Shown: positions 42,383 through 50,988 of the stretch, piece by piece
Layout of the letters: the number at the start of each line of letters is the position of its first letter
Position numbering within the stretch: position 1 is the stretch's first letter
Origin: Streptomyces sp. Edi4
Lineage (GTDB): Bacteria > Actinomycetota > Actinomycetes > Streptomycetales > Streptomycetaceae
Assembly: GCF_040253615.1 (NCBI RefSeq)
Contig: NZ_JBEJGY010000001.1
Span: forward strand, 1-64,000
DNA length: 64,000 nucleotides
Direction: 5' to 3'
Notes under the pieces: model-generated
What the model saw: the letters and a program-made list of their open reading frames with translations, nothing else
The model's database searches: none
What the model was told of the DNA's origin: nothing
Translations under genes and position numbers: made by a program

Positions 42383-42759
42383 GTCCGCCCGCCCGCCCAG
42401 TCGGTGAGCTGGCGCAGCATGGCGGTGGTCAGCTCGGTCGGGGTGCCGTCGAGGTCGGTGCGCTCTAGGGCGGCGCGCTGCAGCATGCCGGCGTCGATGC
42501 CGCCGAGGAACGCGGCGATCGCCTCGCCGGGCGGTGTCTCGGTGGCGACGGCGACCTCGGCGTAGCCCTCGAACAGGGCGCCGTCGACCGGCGGCCGGGC
42601 GTAGAGCACGAGCAGGGGCGGCTGGGTGGCGCGGTGTTCGAGGGTGTAGGCGGACAGGGACGCGGACACGTCGTGCCCGTCGATGGTGACGGCGGCGCGC
42701 ACGCCGTCGGCGGTGATGCGGACGGGGTGCAGGTTGGCGGCCAGACTGGCGTCGTTCAT
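42379..42759 (-). CDS. Hypothetical head-region protein
   Basis: 126 aa from ATG 42759. N-terminal beta sandwich-like stretch (LHPVRITADGVRAAVTIDGH, then VSASLSAYTLEHR), then a helical tail. Probably part of the neck or a minor virion component by position only. Confidence 0.6.
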   Translation of the reverse strand: MNDASLAANLHPVRITADGVRAAVTIDGHDVSASLSAYTLEHRATQPPLLVLYARPPVDGALFEGYAEVAVATETPPGEAIAAFLGGIDAGMLQRAALERTDLDGTPTELTTAMLRQLTDWAGGRT

Positions 42760-42787
42760 GGGGTCCTCGTCGTCGATGGGTGGCGGG

Positions 42788-42997
42788 CTACTCGTCGTCC
42801 GCGGACGGCACGGTCTCAACTCGCTCGGTGTCGGAGGAGACCGCGAAGCCGAAGGGGACGTCCTCGTCGGCCTCCTGGGCCGGCAGTGCCTTGAGCAGCG
42901 CGAGCGCGGTTGTCTCGGCCGCCTTGAGGGCGGCGGTGCTGTTCTGTGCGAGTTCGATGTCGATCTCGCGGCCGGGGGCACGGACGGTCAGGCGCAT
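42788..42997 (-). CDS. Small acidic hypothetical protein
   Basis: 69 aa from ATG 42997, overlapping the previous stop by 10 nt. A short beta start (MRLTVRAPGREIDIEL) then an Ala-rich helix and acidic tail. Unknown. Confidence 0.55.
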   Translation of the reverse strand: MRLTVRAPGREIDIELAQNSTAALKAAETTALALLKALPAQEADEDVPFGFAVSSDTERVETVPSADDE

Positions 42998-43242
42998 CGG
43001 CGGCCGTCCTCGTCCACGGTGGGCCAGTGCCAGGTGCCACCGGTCAGTGGGGCGGCGGGAGCGTGCGGCAGTGATCCGTTGAAATAGAGGCCCTCGGGGT
43101 TGAGGACGGCAAGGGCGGGTTGCCCGGCCTCGTCAACGGCCGTGACGATGGCGGCGCGACAGGTGCACGGGAAGCGGCCGTCGGCGCTGCCCCGGGCGAC
43201 GTAGTGGACGATGCGGCCGAGGACCGGCAGTTCGTCGCTCAT
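42988..43242 (-). CDS. Hypothetical phage protein
   Basis: 84 aa from ATG 43242. LGRIVHYVARGSADGRFPCT with paired Cys (CTC), then NPEGLYFNG. This type of small beta protein occurs in many actinophage neck regions. ATGA overlap with the MuF-like gene. Confidence 0.65.
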   Translation of the reverse strand: MSDELPVLGRIVHYVARGSADGRFPCTCRAAIVTAVDEAGQPALAVLNPEGLYFNGSLPHAPAAPLTGGTWHWPTVDEDGRRCA

Positions 43243-44093
43243 GCGGGTTGTCCCTCCTCGATGGCGGCGGTGTTGAGGTCTGGGCGCGGGATGAAGCGGC
43301 GCAGGCATCCGGGGTGGGCGATCGGGTAGCTGGCGGCCTCGTCGGCGGAGCGCAGCGTGTCGTGGGCGCGGTCGAGTTCGTCGTGGCTGGTCCATCCGCA
43401 CTCGGGGCCGTCGATGACCTGGACCCATTGGGCGTCGAGGTCGGCGGTGGTGGCGGTCAGTGCGCCTGTGTTGGCAGCGGAGATGCCCTGGGCGGCGAGC
43501 GCGGTGCGGGCCCAGGAGGCGACCGGGTGCTGGGCGCCGCGGGCGTAGGTGACGGTGTCCAGGGGGTGCTGGGCGGCCAGTTCGGCTGCGGTGGGTGGTT
43601 CGGCGGCGCGGGCGGCCGTGGCGATCGCGCGGGCGAAGGCCTGGCTGCGGCGGACGGTGTCGCTCACCCGGCGTATCAGCACCGGGTAGGAGGCGGCGGT
43701 CAGCGTCGACAGGGCGTGCTGGTGGGTGGCGTTCCAGGCGAAGGCCGGGCGGTGGCCTCCTCGGGCGAGGACCGCGTGTGTGAGGGCGTCCTCGGCGCCG
43801 AGCCGGTAGGCGCGGGGCAGGTCGACGGCCGCCCATCGTTCGGCGAGCGCTCCGAGGTTGGTGTTGAAGCGCGCGGTCGCCACGTTGAAAAGGGACAGGC
43901 CCTCGCGGAGCGACGCGGGGACCGACGAGAGGCCGGCAGTGCGGCGGTTGCGGCGGCGGGCGGTGGCGAAGGTGCGCAGCAGCTGCTGCTGGGCGTTGGT
44001 CAGGTGCTCCCAGTCGGCCCGGGCCTGGTGGAGCGCGGCAGCGACGAGCTGGTCCAGGGCCTGATTGCGGGTGGGTTCGTGCAACGTGGTCAT
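43239..44093 (-). CDS. MuF-like minor head protein
   Basis: 284 aa. The C-terminal motif GPECGWTSHDELDRAHDT, then RSADEAASYPIAHPGCLRRF, matches the MuF/SPP1 gp7 domain (CGW...HxD...HPxCxR). N-terminal half helical. ATG 44093. Such proteins sit inside the portal region and help head morphogenesis. Unlike most phages it is encoded after the capsid genes here. Confidence 0.75.
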   Translation of the reverse strand: MTTLHEPTRNQALDQLVAAALHQARADWEHLTNAQQQLLRTFATARRRNRRTAGLSSVPASLREGLSLFNVATARFNTNLGALAERWAAVDLPRAYRLGAEDALTHAVLARGGHRPAFAWNATHQHALSTLTAASYPVLIRRVSDTVRRSQAFARAIATAARAAEPPTAAELAAQHPLDTVTYARGAQHPVASWARTALAAQGISAANTGALTATTADLDAQWVQVIDGPECGWTSHDELDRAHDTLRSADEAASYPIAHPGCLRRFIPRPDLNTAAIEEGQPA

Positions 44094-44422
44094 CGGCGGG
44101 GCCGTTCGCGCAGGTACAGCACGCCGCTCCCCGGGCCGTACGGGTCGCCCGGGATCTCCTCCCCGGGGACTGGAGTGGTGGGGTCCTCCAGCTCTGTGAC
44201 CTGCCGCTCCAGCGCTGCGACGTTGCCGCTGGAGTCGACGGACACGACGCCGGACACCGCGACTTTCAAGGGCTGGGCAAGCAACGCGGCCCGGCGTTCG
44301 CGCAGCACCTCGAGCGCGACGGCCCGCAGCGAATGCAGCCGGGCGTAGCGCTGGTCGAGATCGGTGGTGTCGGTGGCCGGGCCGAGCGTGGCCAACAGCC
44401 AGCGGCGCGATGCGTCGTCCAC
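44090..44422 (-). CDS. Head-tail adaptor-like protein
   Basis: 110 aa from GTG 44422. RRWLLATLGPATDTTDLDQR followed by helices and a beta hairpin fits the small gp6-like adaptors after the capsid gene. The function is inferred mainly from position. Confidence 0.55.
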   Translation of the reverse strand: MDDASRRWLLATLGPATDTTDLDQRYARLHSLRAVALEVLRERRAALLAQPLKVAVSGVVSVDSSGNVAALERQVTELEDPTTPVPGEEIPGDPYGPGSGVLYLRERPRR

Positions 44423-44513
44423 GGGGCAGCCCCAGGAGGTGGAGGGGAGAGGGGTCCGGTGCGGCCCAGGAGAGGACAGGCCTGGACCGCACCGGACGTT
44501 CAGGGGACCGTGA

Positions 44514-44786
44514 CTACTCGTCGGTCTTCGCTGCGGGCCTGCGGGTCCGCGGCTTCTTGTCCGGTTCCGTCTCGGCCCCGGCCGTCTCCTGACCGCCAGC
44601 AGTGGTGCCCTCTGCTGAGTCGAGGGCCGCTGCCATGGCAGCTTCCGGTACCTCACCGTCCTCCCAGGCGGAGGGGGTACGGATGAGTGCGGCCAGGTGC
44701 GGTTCGGGCTCGGTGCCGGCGTCACAGATGACCCACTGGTGGGTGTCGGGGTCGAGGACGTAGACGGTGGAGGCGAGTCGGGCCAT
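44514..44786 (-). CDS. Hypothetical virion-region protein
   Basis: 90 aa from ATG 44786, two bases after the capsid stop. Short beta start (STVYVLDPDTHQWVICDAG), then an acidic, Lys/Arg-rich disordered tail (DKKPRTRRPAAKTDE). Unknown. Confidence 0.6.
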   Translation of the reverse strand: MARLASTVYVLDPDTHQWVICDAGTEPEPHLAALIRTPSAWEDGEVPEAAMAAALDSAEGTTAGGQETAGAETEPDKKPRTRRPAAKTDE

Positions 44787-44788
44787 CG

Positions 44789-45859
44789 TCACCACACCCG
44801 CGCGGCGATGTGGATGTCGGGCACGTACAGCACGGGCATGGCGCTGGCCGCGACCTTGGTCCACACGGTGACCGGGTCGTCGGTGTACCCGTGGGTGACG
44901 ACGATGCCCGGGGCGTCCTCGCGCAAGATCGCGGGGTTGGTGCCCCGGGACAGCATGAGGGATTCCGTGGTGACGCCGTACTGGGTCTCGCCCCACTGGC
45001 GGGGGTTGGGCGGCAGCATCAGCCACAGGTTCTCTGGCAGCGCGCGCGGGTTGGAGCCGTCGTCGAGCGGGATCTGCACGTCGTAGACCTCGATCGGCGG
45101 CAGACCGTAGCGTGCGCGTACGGCGTCGACCTCGTTGGGGGCGAGGACGGTGGTGGGGATCTGCGAGCCGAGCAACGCCCCGTAGTAGGCCGCCCGGTAG
45201 GATTGGTTGCCCGCGAGGAGCGCCTTGGCCTTGAACGAGGTGACGACCCGGGTGGGCAGCGGAGCGCGCGCGTCACGCAGGGCCTGGATCCAGCGCCGCT
45301 CGTCGCCCAGTGCGTCTGCGGCCGGGTCGGTCCATGGGAGCGGGGCGGTGGGCATGTGGGAGGCCGGGACCTGCGCGTCGTACTCGATGTACAGGTTGTT
45401 CTCGCCGCGAAGGGTGAACTTTCCATCGGCGAGCAGGTCGCCCGCGGCCAGCTCCATGCGGGAGCGGATCGACAGGACGTGCGCGGCGACGTCGTCGTAG
45501 ACGGCCTGGACCAGCTCGTCGGAGCTGGCGCCGCGGTCGGCGTCGAGGAGCAGCTGTTCCATCTCGCCAACCAGGTACTTCTGGCCGAGCGGCGGCAGCT
45601 TGCCCTCGGTCTCGACCATGGTGATCTCGCGGGTCGCGACGGGCGTGGTCGCGTCCCAGGCGCGGAACTTGGCCGCCGGCACCCGGCGGTTGGTGCGCTT
45701 CACACGCCACTTCACCGAGTTGAGCTGGACTTCCGGCAGCACGCTGCGGGTCAGCTCGTAGTCCTCCGGGCCCGGGATGGCCCGGACGAAGGCGTTGATG
45801 TCGGTGGGGGTCAGCTCCCGGAGCAGGAGCTCGAGCATGTCGTTCGTCTCGGTCGTCAT
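44789..45859 (-). CDS. Major capsid protein (lambda gpE type)
   Basis: 356 aa from ATG 45859 (AAGGAG). TPTDINAFVRAIPGPEDYEL, a strong N-arm, and FKAKALLAGNQSYRAAYYGA fit the major capsid protein E family. It follows a separate decoration protein and scaffold, consistent with a lambda-like head module. The frame open to 47242 upstream is not coding. Confidence 0.85.
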   Translation of the reverse strand: MTTETNDMLELLLRELTPTDINAFVRAIPGPEDYELTRSVLPEVQLNSVKWRVKRTNRRVPAAKFRAWDATTPVATREITMVETEGKLPPLGQKYLVGEMEQLLLDADRGASSDELVQAVYDDVAAHVLSIRSRMELAAGDLLADGKFTLRGENNLYIEYDAQVPASHMPTAPLPWTDPAADALGDERRWIQALRDARAPLPTRVVTSFKAKALLAGNQSYRAAYYGALLGSQIPTTVLAPNEVDAVRARYGLPPIEVYDVQIPLDDGSNPRALPENLWLMLPPNPRQWGETQYGVTTESLMLSRGTNPAILREDAPGIVVTHGYTDDPVTVWTKVAASAMPVLYVPDIHIAARVW

Positions 45860-45873
45860 GACGTGGCTCCTTC

Positions 45874-46284
45874 TTAGGCGGCGTAGGTGACGGAGGCGGT
45901 GGTCTTCTTCACGGCCGCCGGGTCGAAGGCGACGGGCAGCTTCGCCGGGGCGATGAGGCCGTGGACGCGCAGCGCCGCACCGATGGCCTTGGACCCGACA
46001 CCGAAGGCCGTCTCGGTGTCGAGGAATCCGGCCAGGACCTCGTGGCCGTCGGTGGCGGCCGGGTCGTACGGCTCGTACAGGCCGCTGGTGGCGTTGCGGG
46101 CCAGGGGCAGACCGGACTTGAAGCGGGCCTCGACCGTCTTGATGCCGCGCACCCAGTGGGTGTTCTCGGCGAACTTGGCGACGTCGAGGGTGATGGTCTG
46201 GTTGGTCTCCGTGCCGTGGCCGGACAGCAGCCAGGCACGGCCGACGCGGAGAGTCTGGGTGGTGGTGATCGGCTGGATGTCCAT
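45874..46284 (-). CDS. Head decoration protein (gpD-like)
   Basis: 136 aa, beta-rich. QTLRVGRAWLLSGHGTETNQ and a LPLARNATSGLYEPYDPAAT stretch typical of lambda gpD/HDPD trimers that stabilise expanded capsids. ATG 46284. Adjacent to the E-type capsid gene. Confidence 0.8.
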   Translation of the reverse strand: MDIQPITTTQTLRVGRAWLLSGHGTETNQTITLDVAKFAENTHWVRGIKTVEARFKSGLPLARNATSGLYEPYDPAATDGHEVLAGFLDTETAFGVGSKAIGAALRVHGLIAPAKLPVAFDPAAVKKTTASVTYAA

Positions 46285-46291
46285 GCCGGGG

Positions 46292-46350
46292 TCCTCCCGT
46301 GGCGGGGCGCAGCAGAGATGCGTGGCACCGAGGTGCCGTCCACGGGAGGA
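46292..46350 (-). other. Branched hairpin between scaffold and decoration genes
   Basis: Outer arms TCCTCCCGTGG and CCACGGGAGGA pair perfectly; an inner GGCACCGAGGTGCC forms a second stem. Likely attenuator or mRNA-stabilising structure setting different levels for scaffold and capsid products. Confidence 0.55.
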
Positions 46351-46389
46351 ATGGGGTTGGGCGTGGTCCCAGAGGTGTTACTGGTTGGT

Positions 46390-47226
46390 TCAGGCGGCGT
46401 CGGCGGTGTTGCCGCCGAACATGCGGGCGGCCATCCGGCGCCCTGCGTCTCCCGGCTTGCCCACCGCGGCCTGGCGGCGCGGTGTTCCGCCCGCCGGGGA
46501 GCCGGACGGGGCGGGCGGGGTGGGCTGCTTGGGGGCCGTCGTCGTTTCGGCGGCGCCGAACAGGCCCGGGCGCCGCTTCTTGAGGTCCTTGGCGGCCTCG
46601 GCGATCGCGTCGGTGTCCGGGTCGGCACTGTCCTTGAGGGCCTTGTCCAGGAGCACGAGTGCGTCCTCGAGGTCCTCGCCGGCTGCGCCGATGCCCACGA
46701 GGGCGGCGGTGCGCTGCACTTCCTGGAGCTGTGTCTGCGCCGCCGCCAGGGCCGTGGCGGCCTCGCTCTCCTTGGCTGCCACGGCCTGCTCCCGCCGCTC
46801 GAACTCCGCCTCCCGGCGCTGCTCGTCGCTGAGCTGGGCTTCCCGCAGGGCGCGGGCGTCGGCGAGCACCCGCTTGAGCTGGGTGGCGTCGATGGTGTCC
46901 GGGTCGAGGCCGGCATCCGAGGCGAGGGCGCGGAGCGCTGCCTGCCGACCCTGGTCCTTCTCGCGCGTGAGGAGCAGGCTCAGCCGCTTCTGCGTGACGG
47001 TGACGTTCTCCTCGGCGTCCGCGGCGTCTGCCTCGGCGGCCTGTGCTGAGTGTTTGACGGCGAGGTCGGCCGGGGTGGGTGCAGGCGCTACCGGCGCGGC
47101 GGGCTCGGTCGTCGGCGCCGGGTCGTCTTCGCCGCTTCCGCCGGCGATGACGCGGACCGGACGGCCGTTGACGTAGCCGACGATGGCGCCGGGGATGGGG
47201 CGCGGTCGGGGGGTGCTGTGGTCCAT
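46390..47226 (-). CDS. Scaffold protein
   Basis: 278 aa from ATG 47226, after GGAGGA. Acidic, Ala/Glu/Gln-rich long coiled coil in the centre (LREAQLSDEQRREAEFERRE), disordered Pro-rich ends and a basic C-terminus (GDAGRRMAARMFGG). Classic scaffold composition and position between portal and decoration/capsid genes. Confidence 0.85.
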   Translation of the reverse strand: MDHSTPRPRPIPGAIVGYVNGRPVRVIAGGSGEDDPAPTTEPAAPVAPAPTPADLAVKHSAQAAEADAADAEENVTVTQKRLSLLLTREKDQGRQAALRALASDAGLDPDTIDATQLKRVLADARALREAQLSDEQRREAEFERREQAVAAKESEAATALAAAQTQLQEVQRTAALVGIGAAGEDLEDALVLLDKALKDSADPDTDAIAEAAKDLKKRRPGLFGAAETTTAPKQPTPPAPSGSPAGGTPRRQAAVGKPGDAGRRMAARMFGGNTADAA

Positions 47227-47282
47227 ATTTGGTGTCCTCCACCGGTGCGCCCCCGCGCCTTCTACGAGTTTAGGGGTGATCG

Positions 47283-49097
47283 TCACCGCTGCTGTCCCGC
47301 GTCGGTTTGCGGTGCGTTGGGGTCTGCGGGGCCGGGCAGTACGGGGACCGGGACCTTCTCGGGGTCGGCCGGCTTCATGCCGAGATAGTCGCGGACGGCC
47401 TGCGCGTCGCCGGTGGCATCGGCGAGTGCCGCGGCCTGGTCGAACGCGCGGGCCTGGATGCGGTCGATCTCGACGGCGACGTCCTCGATCGGCCAGCCGC
47501 CCTCGGCGAGCATCCGCAGCGCGGTCTCCAGGCTGATCAGGCGGGCCGCGTACGCGGTGGCGACCTCCTCCAGGACGCCCATCCGGTCGGTAGGCGTGTA
47601 GGCGCCGAAGACCAGGTTCGCCGAGTGGACCTTGCGGCCGACCCAGTCGGGGTGCTGGCCGGCGATGTAGAGCCGCTGCACGAACCGCAGCAACAGCTGG
47701 TACTTGTGCCTGCGGGCCAGACGCATGGCCGCGACGAGCTTGTCCAGCGGGCCCAGGCTGATCTTCAGCGCGTACCCGGAGGGCATCTGCGCCGGGTCGT
47801 GGGTACCCAACGCCACGGCGGGCAGCCGCAGGTTGACCGCGGCGCGGTCGCGGAGCGTCTCGACCGTGGTGAGGAGCTGGGCAAGCTGGGGCGCGGTGTT
47901 GACGACGTCCATGCGTCCGCCGTCGGCGAGTTTGAACACGACGCCCGGCTCGACCTGGAGGCTGGCGCGGCCGTCTTGGAGGCCGGAGACGGACAGGATC
48001 GGGATGCCGGTGGTCGCCGAGGCACGGGCGGCGTCGGTGTCCGAGGCGGCCAGCTCGTCGAGGACCTGCAGGACGGCCGCCAGGCTCGCCTTGCCCCAGT
48101 GCTCCTCCGCTCCGGGTACAGAGTTCGGCAGGTGCAGCACTGGCACGAAGTCGATGAGCAGGTCCAGGCCGTCAAGGAGTTCGCCGTCGCCGCGCCGGGC
48201 GTAGGCGGCCTTGTTCATCGGGAGGTTGTCGACGTCGCTGTGGCGCTCGAGGTCCTCCAGCAGCCAGGTGGCGTCGGTGAGGTAACACGTGACGGCGGAG
48301 GGCTCGTCGTTCCAGGCGTACTGGCGCCAGATGGTCCCCTGCTCGTCGGCGGTGTCGCCAGGCACGAGCAGCGGGTCGTCCTGGTCGCCGGCGAAGGTGC
48401 GCATCGCCCGCCCGCGGTCGGTCGTGCGGGTGACGGTCGCGGGCCGGATGGGGCCGAGTTCGTAGGTGATGCGACGCAGCCGGTCCTTCAGCCCGCGCCG
48501 GGGGTCGGCGGGCAGTTCCCACGCGAAGTGCACGCGGACTGGGAACTCGCCGTCGTCGGAGAGGACCGGGAAGTAGAAGCCGGGGTCGACGACCCGTACG
48601 ACGGGACGGCGCTTGTCGGGCTCCCAGGACAGCCGGTAGACCGCGTCGCCGAGGCCTACGGCCTTACGCTCGGCCTGCTGCATCCGCATGGCGAACTGTT
48701 CGTCCTCAGCCCAGGTGAGCAGGTCCTCCTGGACCGCGCGGGCCTCGTCGTCCTCGGTGGTGGTGTCATCCTGCTCGGTGCCGTCGACGACGATGCGCTG
48801 CTCGTCGCCGAGGACGTCACTGGTGATGGCGTCGATGAAAGCGGCGGGGTCGCCGTACTCTCGGCGCTCGCGGGCATCGGCTCCGTCGCGTACCTCCGCG
48901 AGTTCGCCGGCCTGGCCGCCGTCGTACGCCGCGAGCACGGTGTAGGCGGCCAGCCGTCGGGTGTCCTCTTCGGGCACCCACGTCGCGAAGGCGCCGGGAA
49001 AGGCGCGCCGGTTGGGGTCGCCGGTGGTCGGGTCGGCGTAGACAGGCTTGTAGTTGAGCCAGCCCCAGGCGTCGATGATGAACTGCCGCAGGCCCAC
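47283..49097 (-). CDS. Portal protein
   Basis: 604 aa, of the SPP1 gp6/HK97 class size. Motifs include GDAVYRLSWEPDKRRPVVRV, ASDTDAARASATTGIPILSV, then LRLPAVALG and GYALKISLGPLDKL typical of the portal stem/clip region. GTG 49097 lies 20 bp downstream of a late-promoter-like motif. Forms the dodecameric DNA gate. Confidence 0.85.
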   Translation of the reverse strand: MGLRQFIIDAWGWLNYKPVYADPTTGDPNRRAFPGAFATWVPEEDTRRLAAYTVLAAYDGGQAGELAEVRDGADARERREYGDPAAFIDAITSDVLGDEQRIVVDGTEQDDTTTEDDEARAVQEDLLTWAEDEQFAMRMQQAERKAVGLGDAVYRLSWEPDKRRPVVRVVDPGFYFPVLSDDGEFPVRVHFAWELPADPRRGLKDRLRRITYELGPIRPATVTRTTDRGRAMRTFAGDQDDPLLVPGDTADEQGTIWRQYAWNDEPSAVTCYLTDATWLLEDLERHSDVDNLPMNKAAYARRGDGELLDGLDLLIDFVPVLHLPNSVPGAEEHWGKASLAAVLQVLDELAASDTDAARASATTGIPILSVSGLQDGRASLQVEPGVVFKLADGGRMDVVNTAPQLAQLLTTVETLRDRAAVNLRLPAVALGTHDPAQMPSGYALKISLGPLDKLVAAMRLARRHKYQLLLRFVQRLYIAGQHPDWVGRKVHSANLVFGAYTPTDRMGVLEEVATAYAARLISLETALRMLAEGGWPIEDVAVEIDRIQARAFDQAAALADATGDAQAVRDYLGMKPADPEKVPVPVLPGPADPNAPQTDAGQQR

Positions 49098-49116
49098 GTC
49101 GTCCTCCGTCGGCCCC

Positions 49117-49134
49117 GCGCCGTGATCAAGGATA
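49117..49134 (-). promoter_or_regulatory. Late-promoter-like motif, copy 2
   Basis: Minus strand TATCCTTGATCACGGCGC. If TATCCT is a -10 box, transcription would begin about 20 bp before the portal start. Confidence 0.55.
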
Positions 49135-49163
49135 TCGGGGCAGGACGGGCCGACGGGCGGGCG

Positions 49164-49472
49164 TCAGCGCGGCTCTTCGTGGACGAACTCGGTGGCGCGC
49201 ACCCAGTCGACCTGCTCGAGGCGGTAGCAGGCGACACCAACGTTGTGGTGACCTCGTGCGAGCGCGGCGCGAGCCTGGGTCTGGGCTTCGGCGTAGTCCC
49301 AGGTCGCCGGTTCACTGCCGCCGTTCCAGCGGACGGCGAATCGGGCCTCCGCGGAGAGGAGGGCGGCGCGGTCGTCGAGCAGTTCCTGTAGGGCATCCTC
49401 GAGTTGGTCGTGGGTGCGGTGTTCGTCGTCGAGCAGCGCACGGATCTCGGCGAGGCGGGCGGGGGTCAACAT
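49164..49472 (-). CDS. Hypothetical helical protein
   Basis: 102 aa from ATG 49472, after AAAGGA. Helical and acidic (LAEIRALLDDEHRTHDQLED), one Cys. Driven by promoter site 5, divergent from the next moron gene. No family recognised. Confidence 0.65.
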   Translation of the reverse strand: MLTPARLAEIRALLDDEHRTHDQLEDALQELLDDRAALLSAEARFAVRWNGGSEPATWDYAEAQTQARAALARGHHNVGVACYRLEQVDWVRATEFVHEEPR

Positions 49473-49503
49473 GAGCGGCGTCCTTTCGGGCCGACAGGCT
49501 TTC

Positions 49504-49525
49504 ACCCTACAACACTACATTGTAT
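49504..49525 (-). promoter_or_regulatory. Dispersed operator-promoter, site 5
   Basis: Minus strand TACAATGTAGTGTTG-TAGGGT, -10 at 49509-49504; 32 bp upstream of the 49472 start. The plus strand also shows CTACAA...TTGTAG symmetry. Confidence 0.65.
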
Positions 49526-49536
49526 TGTAGGGCTCG

Positions 49537-49558
49537 AAACAACAAACCGTTGTATAGT
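49537..49558 (+). promoter_or_regulatory. Dispersed operator-promoter, site 6
   Basis: AAACAACAAACCGTTG-TATAGT, back-to-back with site 5. -10 at 49553-49558. Drives the 49600 gene. Confidence 0.7.
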
Positions 49559-49599
49559 CAGTGCCGGGAGCAGGCAGTCCGGCACGGGAGGGATCAGCC

Positions 49600-49821
49600 A
49601 TGGACCACGCCACGCAGCCCGCAGGCCCCGAATACCCCGACATGGAGGTGCAGTTGTCCAGCGCAGGCGGCAACGCCTACCACCTCATCGGGCTCGTACG
49701 CAGGGCGCTGCGGCAGGCCGGGCACAGCGAGGCGGCAGCAACCTTCGCGGCGTCCGCCACCCAGTCGGCGTCGTACGACGATCTGCTCCAGCTCATCATG
49801 CGCACGGTCGAGACGACCTGA
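49600..49821 (+). CDS. Conserved small phage/plasmid protein
   Basis: 73 aa from ATG 49600, after GGGAGGG. Core VQLSSAGGNAYHLIGLVRRA followed by an Ala-rich helix and SASYDDLLQLIMRTV. I have seen this type of small protein in actinomycete phages and plasmids; its function is not known. Complete promoter-gene-hairpin cassette. Confidence 0.75.
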   Translation: MDHATQPAGPEYPDMEVQLSSAGGNAYHLIGLVRRALRQAGHSEAAATFAASATQSASYDDLLQLIMRTVETT

Positions 49822-49834
49822 GCAGCCGCGGTAT

Positions 49835-49875
49835 CGGCGTGGTCCACCCCGAGGCAAGCGGGGTGGACCACGCCG
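49835..49875 (+). terminator. 17-bp hairpin
   Basis: Perfect 17-bp stem (CGGCGTGGTCCACCCCG arm), 7-nt loop, closing the 49600 unit. Confidence 0.85.
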
Positions 49876-49911
49876 CCCCATCGTTGCACCGACGACACGA
49901 GGACGAGGATC

Positions 49912-50196
49912 ATGACCAAGGAAACGGACAAGCCCTCCGCGACGGCGAAGCAGAAGGCCAGGAGCAATGCTCCCGGTGGCCAGGCCGAGGTGTGGGGGTA
50001 CGCGAAGGTCGCCGATGCGGCTGGAGTGGCCGTCGGAACCATCCGCTATTACTGGTCGCAGAAGAAGCACCTACTGCCCAAGCCGGACGTCATGCTGGGC
50101 GACAAGCCCGGATGGCACCCGGACACCATCAGGGAATGGGTGGCCAACCGGCCCGGCCAGGGCTTTCGTTCGGACCTCAAGGACCCCGACGCCTGA
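49912..50196 (+). CDS. Small HTH DNA-binding protein
   Basis: 94 aa from ATG 49912 (GAGGATC). The basic Lys/Ala N-tail (about 18 residues) precedes a MerR/excisionase-like HTH: YAKVADAAGVAVGTIRYYWS, then KKHLLPKPDVMLGDKPGWHP and a final helix with REWVANRPG. A candidate regulator of the dispersed operator or an excisionase-type architectural protein. It lacks its own copy of the promoter, so it may depend on read-through or an unseen promoter. Confidence 0.7.
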   Translation: MTKETDKPSATAKQKARSNAPGGQAEVWGYAKVADAAGVAVGTIRYYWSQKKHLLPKPDVMLGDKPGWHPDTIREWVANRPGQGFRSDLKDPDA

Positions 50197-50286
50197 GCCC
50201 GCCCCGCTTTCGCGCCCCCCGCTCCCCCGGAGCCGGGGGTGCGCGGCATTCCCAAGATCGAGAAAAGGGCCCGAACGACTTCCACC

Positions 50287-50310
50287 TTACAACGAAACAT
50301 TATAAGGTAA
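50287..50310 (+). promoter_or_regulatory. Dispersed operator-promoter, site 7
   Basis: TTACAACGAAACATTA-TAAGGT, with CGACTTCCACC upstream. Right half-site degenerate. -10 at 50303-50308; drives 50352. Confidence 0.65.
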
Positions 50311-50351
50311 GTTCCATGAGGCCGGACCCGCCGGCCCGAGGGGAGGAAGTC

Positions 50352-50846
50352 ATGTTCACCGTGAGCCTGGACCTGAACGAGCACGGACTGCCTGCGTGCG
50401 ACCCCCTGAAAGTGCACGGAGTCGGCGCCTGGGTGCCCGGCACCACGAGCATCCGGTACGCCGTTCATGACCCGGCGATCCACTTCCCCGGCTCCGACTG
50501 CCCGATCACCGGAGCCCTGCTGATCGACAAGTACATCGACCCGGTCTACCGGGACGACCCCGCCTCGTACGACTTCGACGACGAGCCCGCCGTCTCGGTG
50601 AGCCTGGGCGACCCGGCCGCCAGGGACGTGCACGACCAGATGATCGAGGTCGGCGACTGGGGCTTCTCCGGCTACGTGGTCTGCAGCGACCTGTACCTGA
50701 ACCCCGGCCCCCATCCCGACCACCCCGACGGGTACCCGTTCGGCGCCGACGTCGGAGTGGACGGCCCGACGTACCACCTGGCCGCCGCCTTCCTGCGGGC
50801 CGCCGCCGCCGACTACGTGACGCGGTGGAAGGCGATCACGGTCTGA
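50352..50846 (+). CDS. Hypothetical protein (moron cassette)
   Basis: 164 aa from ATG 50352, after GGGAGGA; an in-frame ATG at 50318 lacks a site. Beta-rich, acidic, His/Asp/Pro-rich (NPGPHPDHPDGYPFGADVGV), two Cys. No family recognised. Own promoter (site 7) and hairpin. Confidence 0.7.
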   Translation: MFTVSLDLNEHGLPACDPLKVHGVGAWVPGTTSIRYAVHDPAIHFPGSDCPITGALLIDKYIDPVYRDDPASYDFDDEPAVSVSLGDPAARDVHDQMIEVGDWGFSGYVVCSDLYLNPGPHPDHPDGYPFGADVGVDGPTYHLAAAFLRAAAADYVTRWKAITV

Positions 50847-50847
50847 C

Positions 50848-50875
50848 CTGCGCCCCGGCCGATGCCGGGGCGCAG
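50848..50875 (+). terminator. 12-bp hairpin
   Basis: CTGCGCCCCGGC-CGAT-GCCGGGGCGCAG immediately after the stop codon. Confidence 0.75.
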
Positions 50876-50921
50876 CCCGTGGAGCCCCCTGCCCAGAAAG
50901 ATCGCTCCTCGACTTCCAACC

Positions 50922-50946
50922 TTACAACGCTGCATTGTATAGTTGG
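50922..50946 (+). promoter_or_regulatory. Dispersed operator-promoter, site 8
   Basis: TTACAACGCTGCATTG-TATAGT-TGGGGC, with AAAGATCGC and GACTTCCAACC upstream. -10 at 50938-50943. Confidence 0.85.
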
Positions 50947-50988
50947 GGCAACGGAAGACGGGCCCACCCCATAACGAAGGAGAACGGC

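Noticed and set aside
44789..47242. 817-codon extension of the capsid frame
   Set aside because: Upstream part overlaps decoration and scaffold genes; the capsid start at 45859 has a strong ribosome site.
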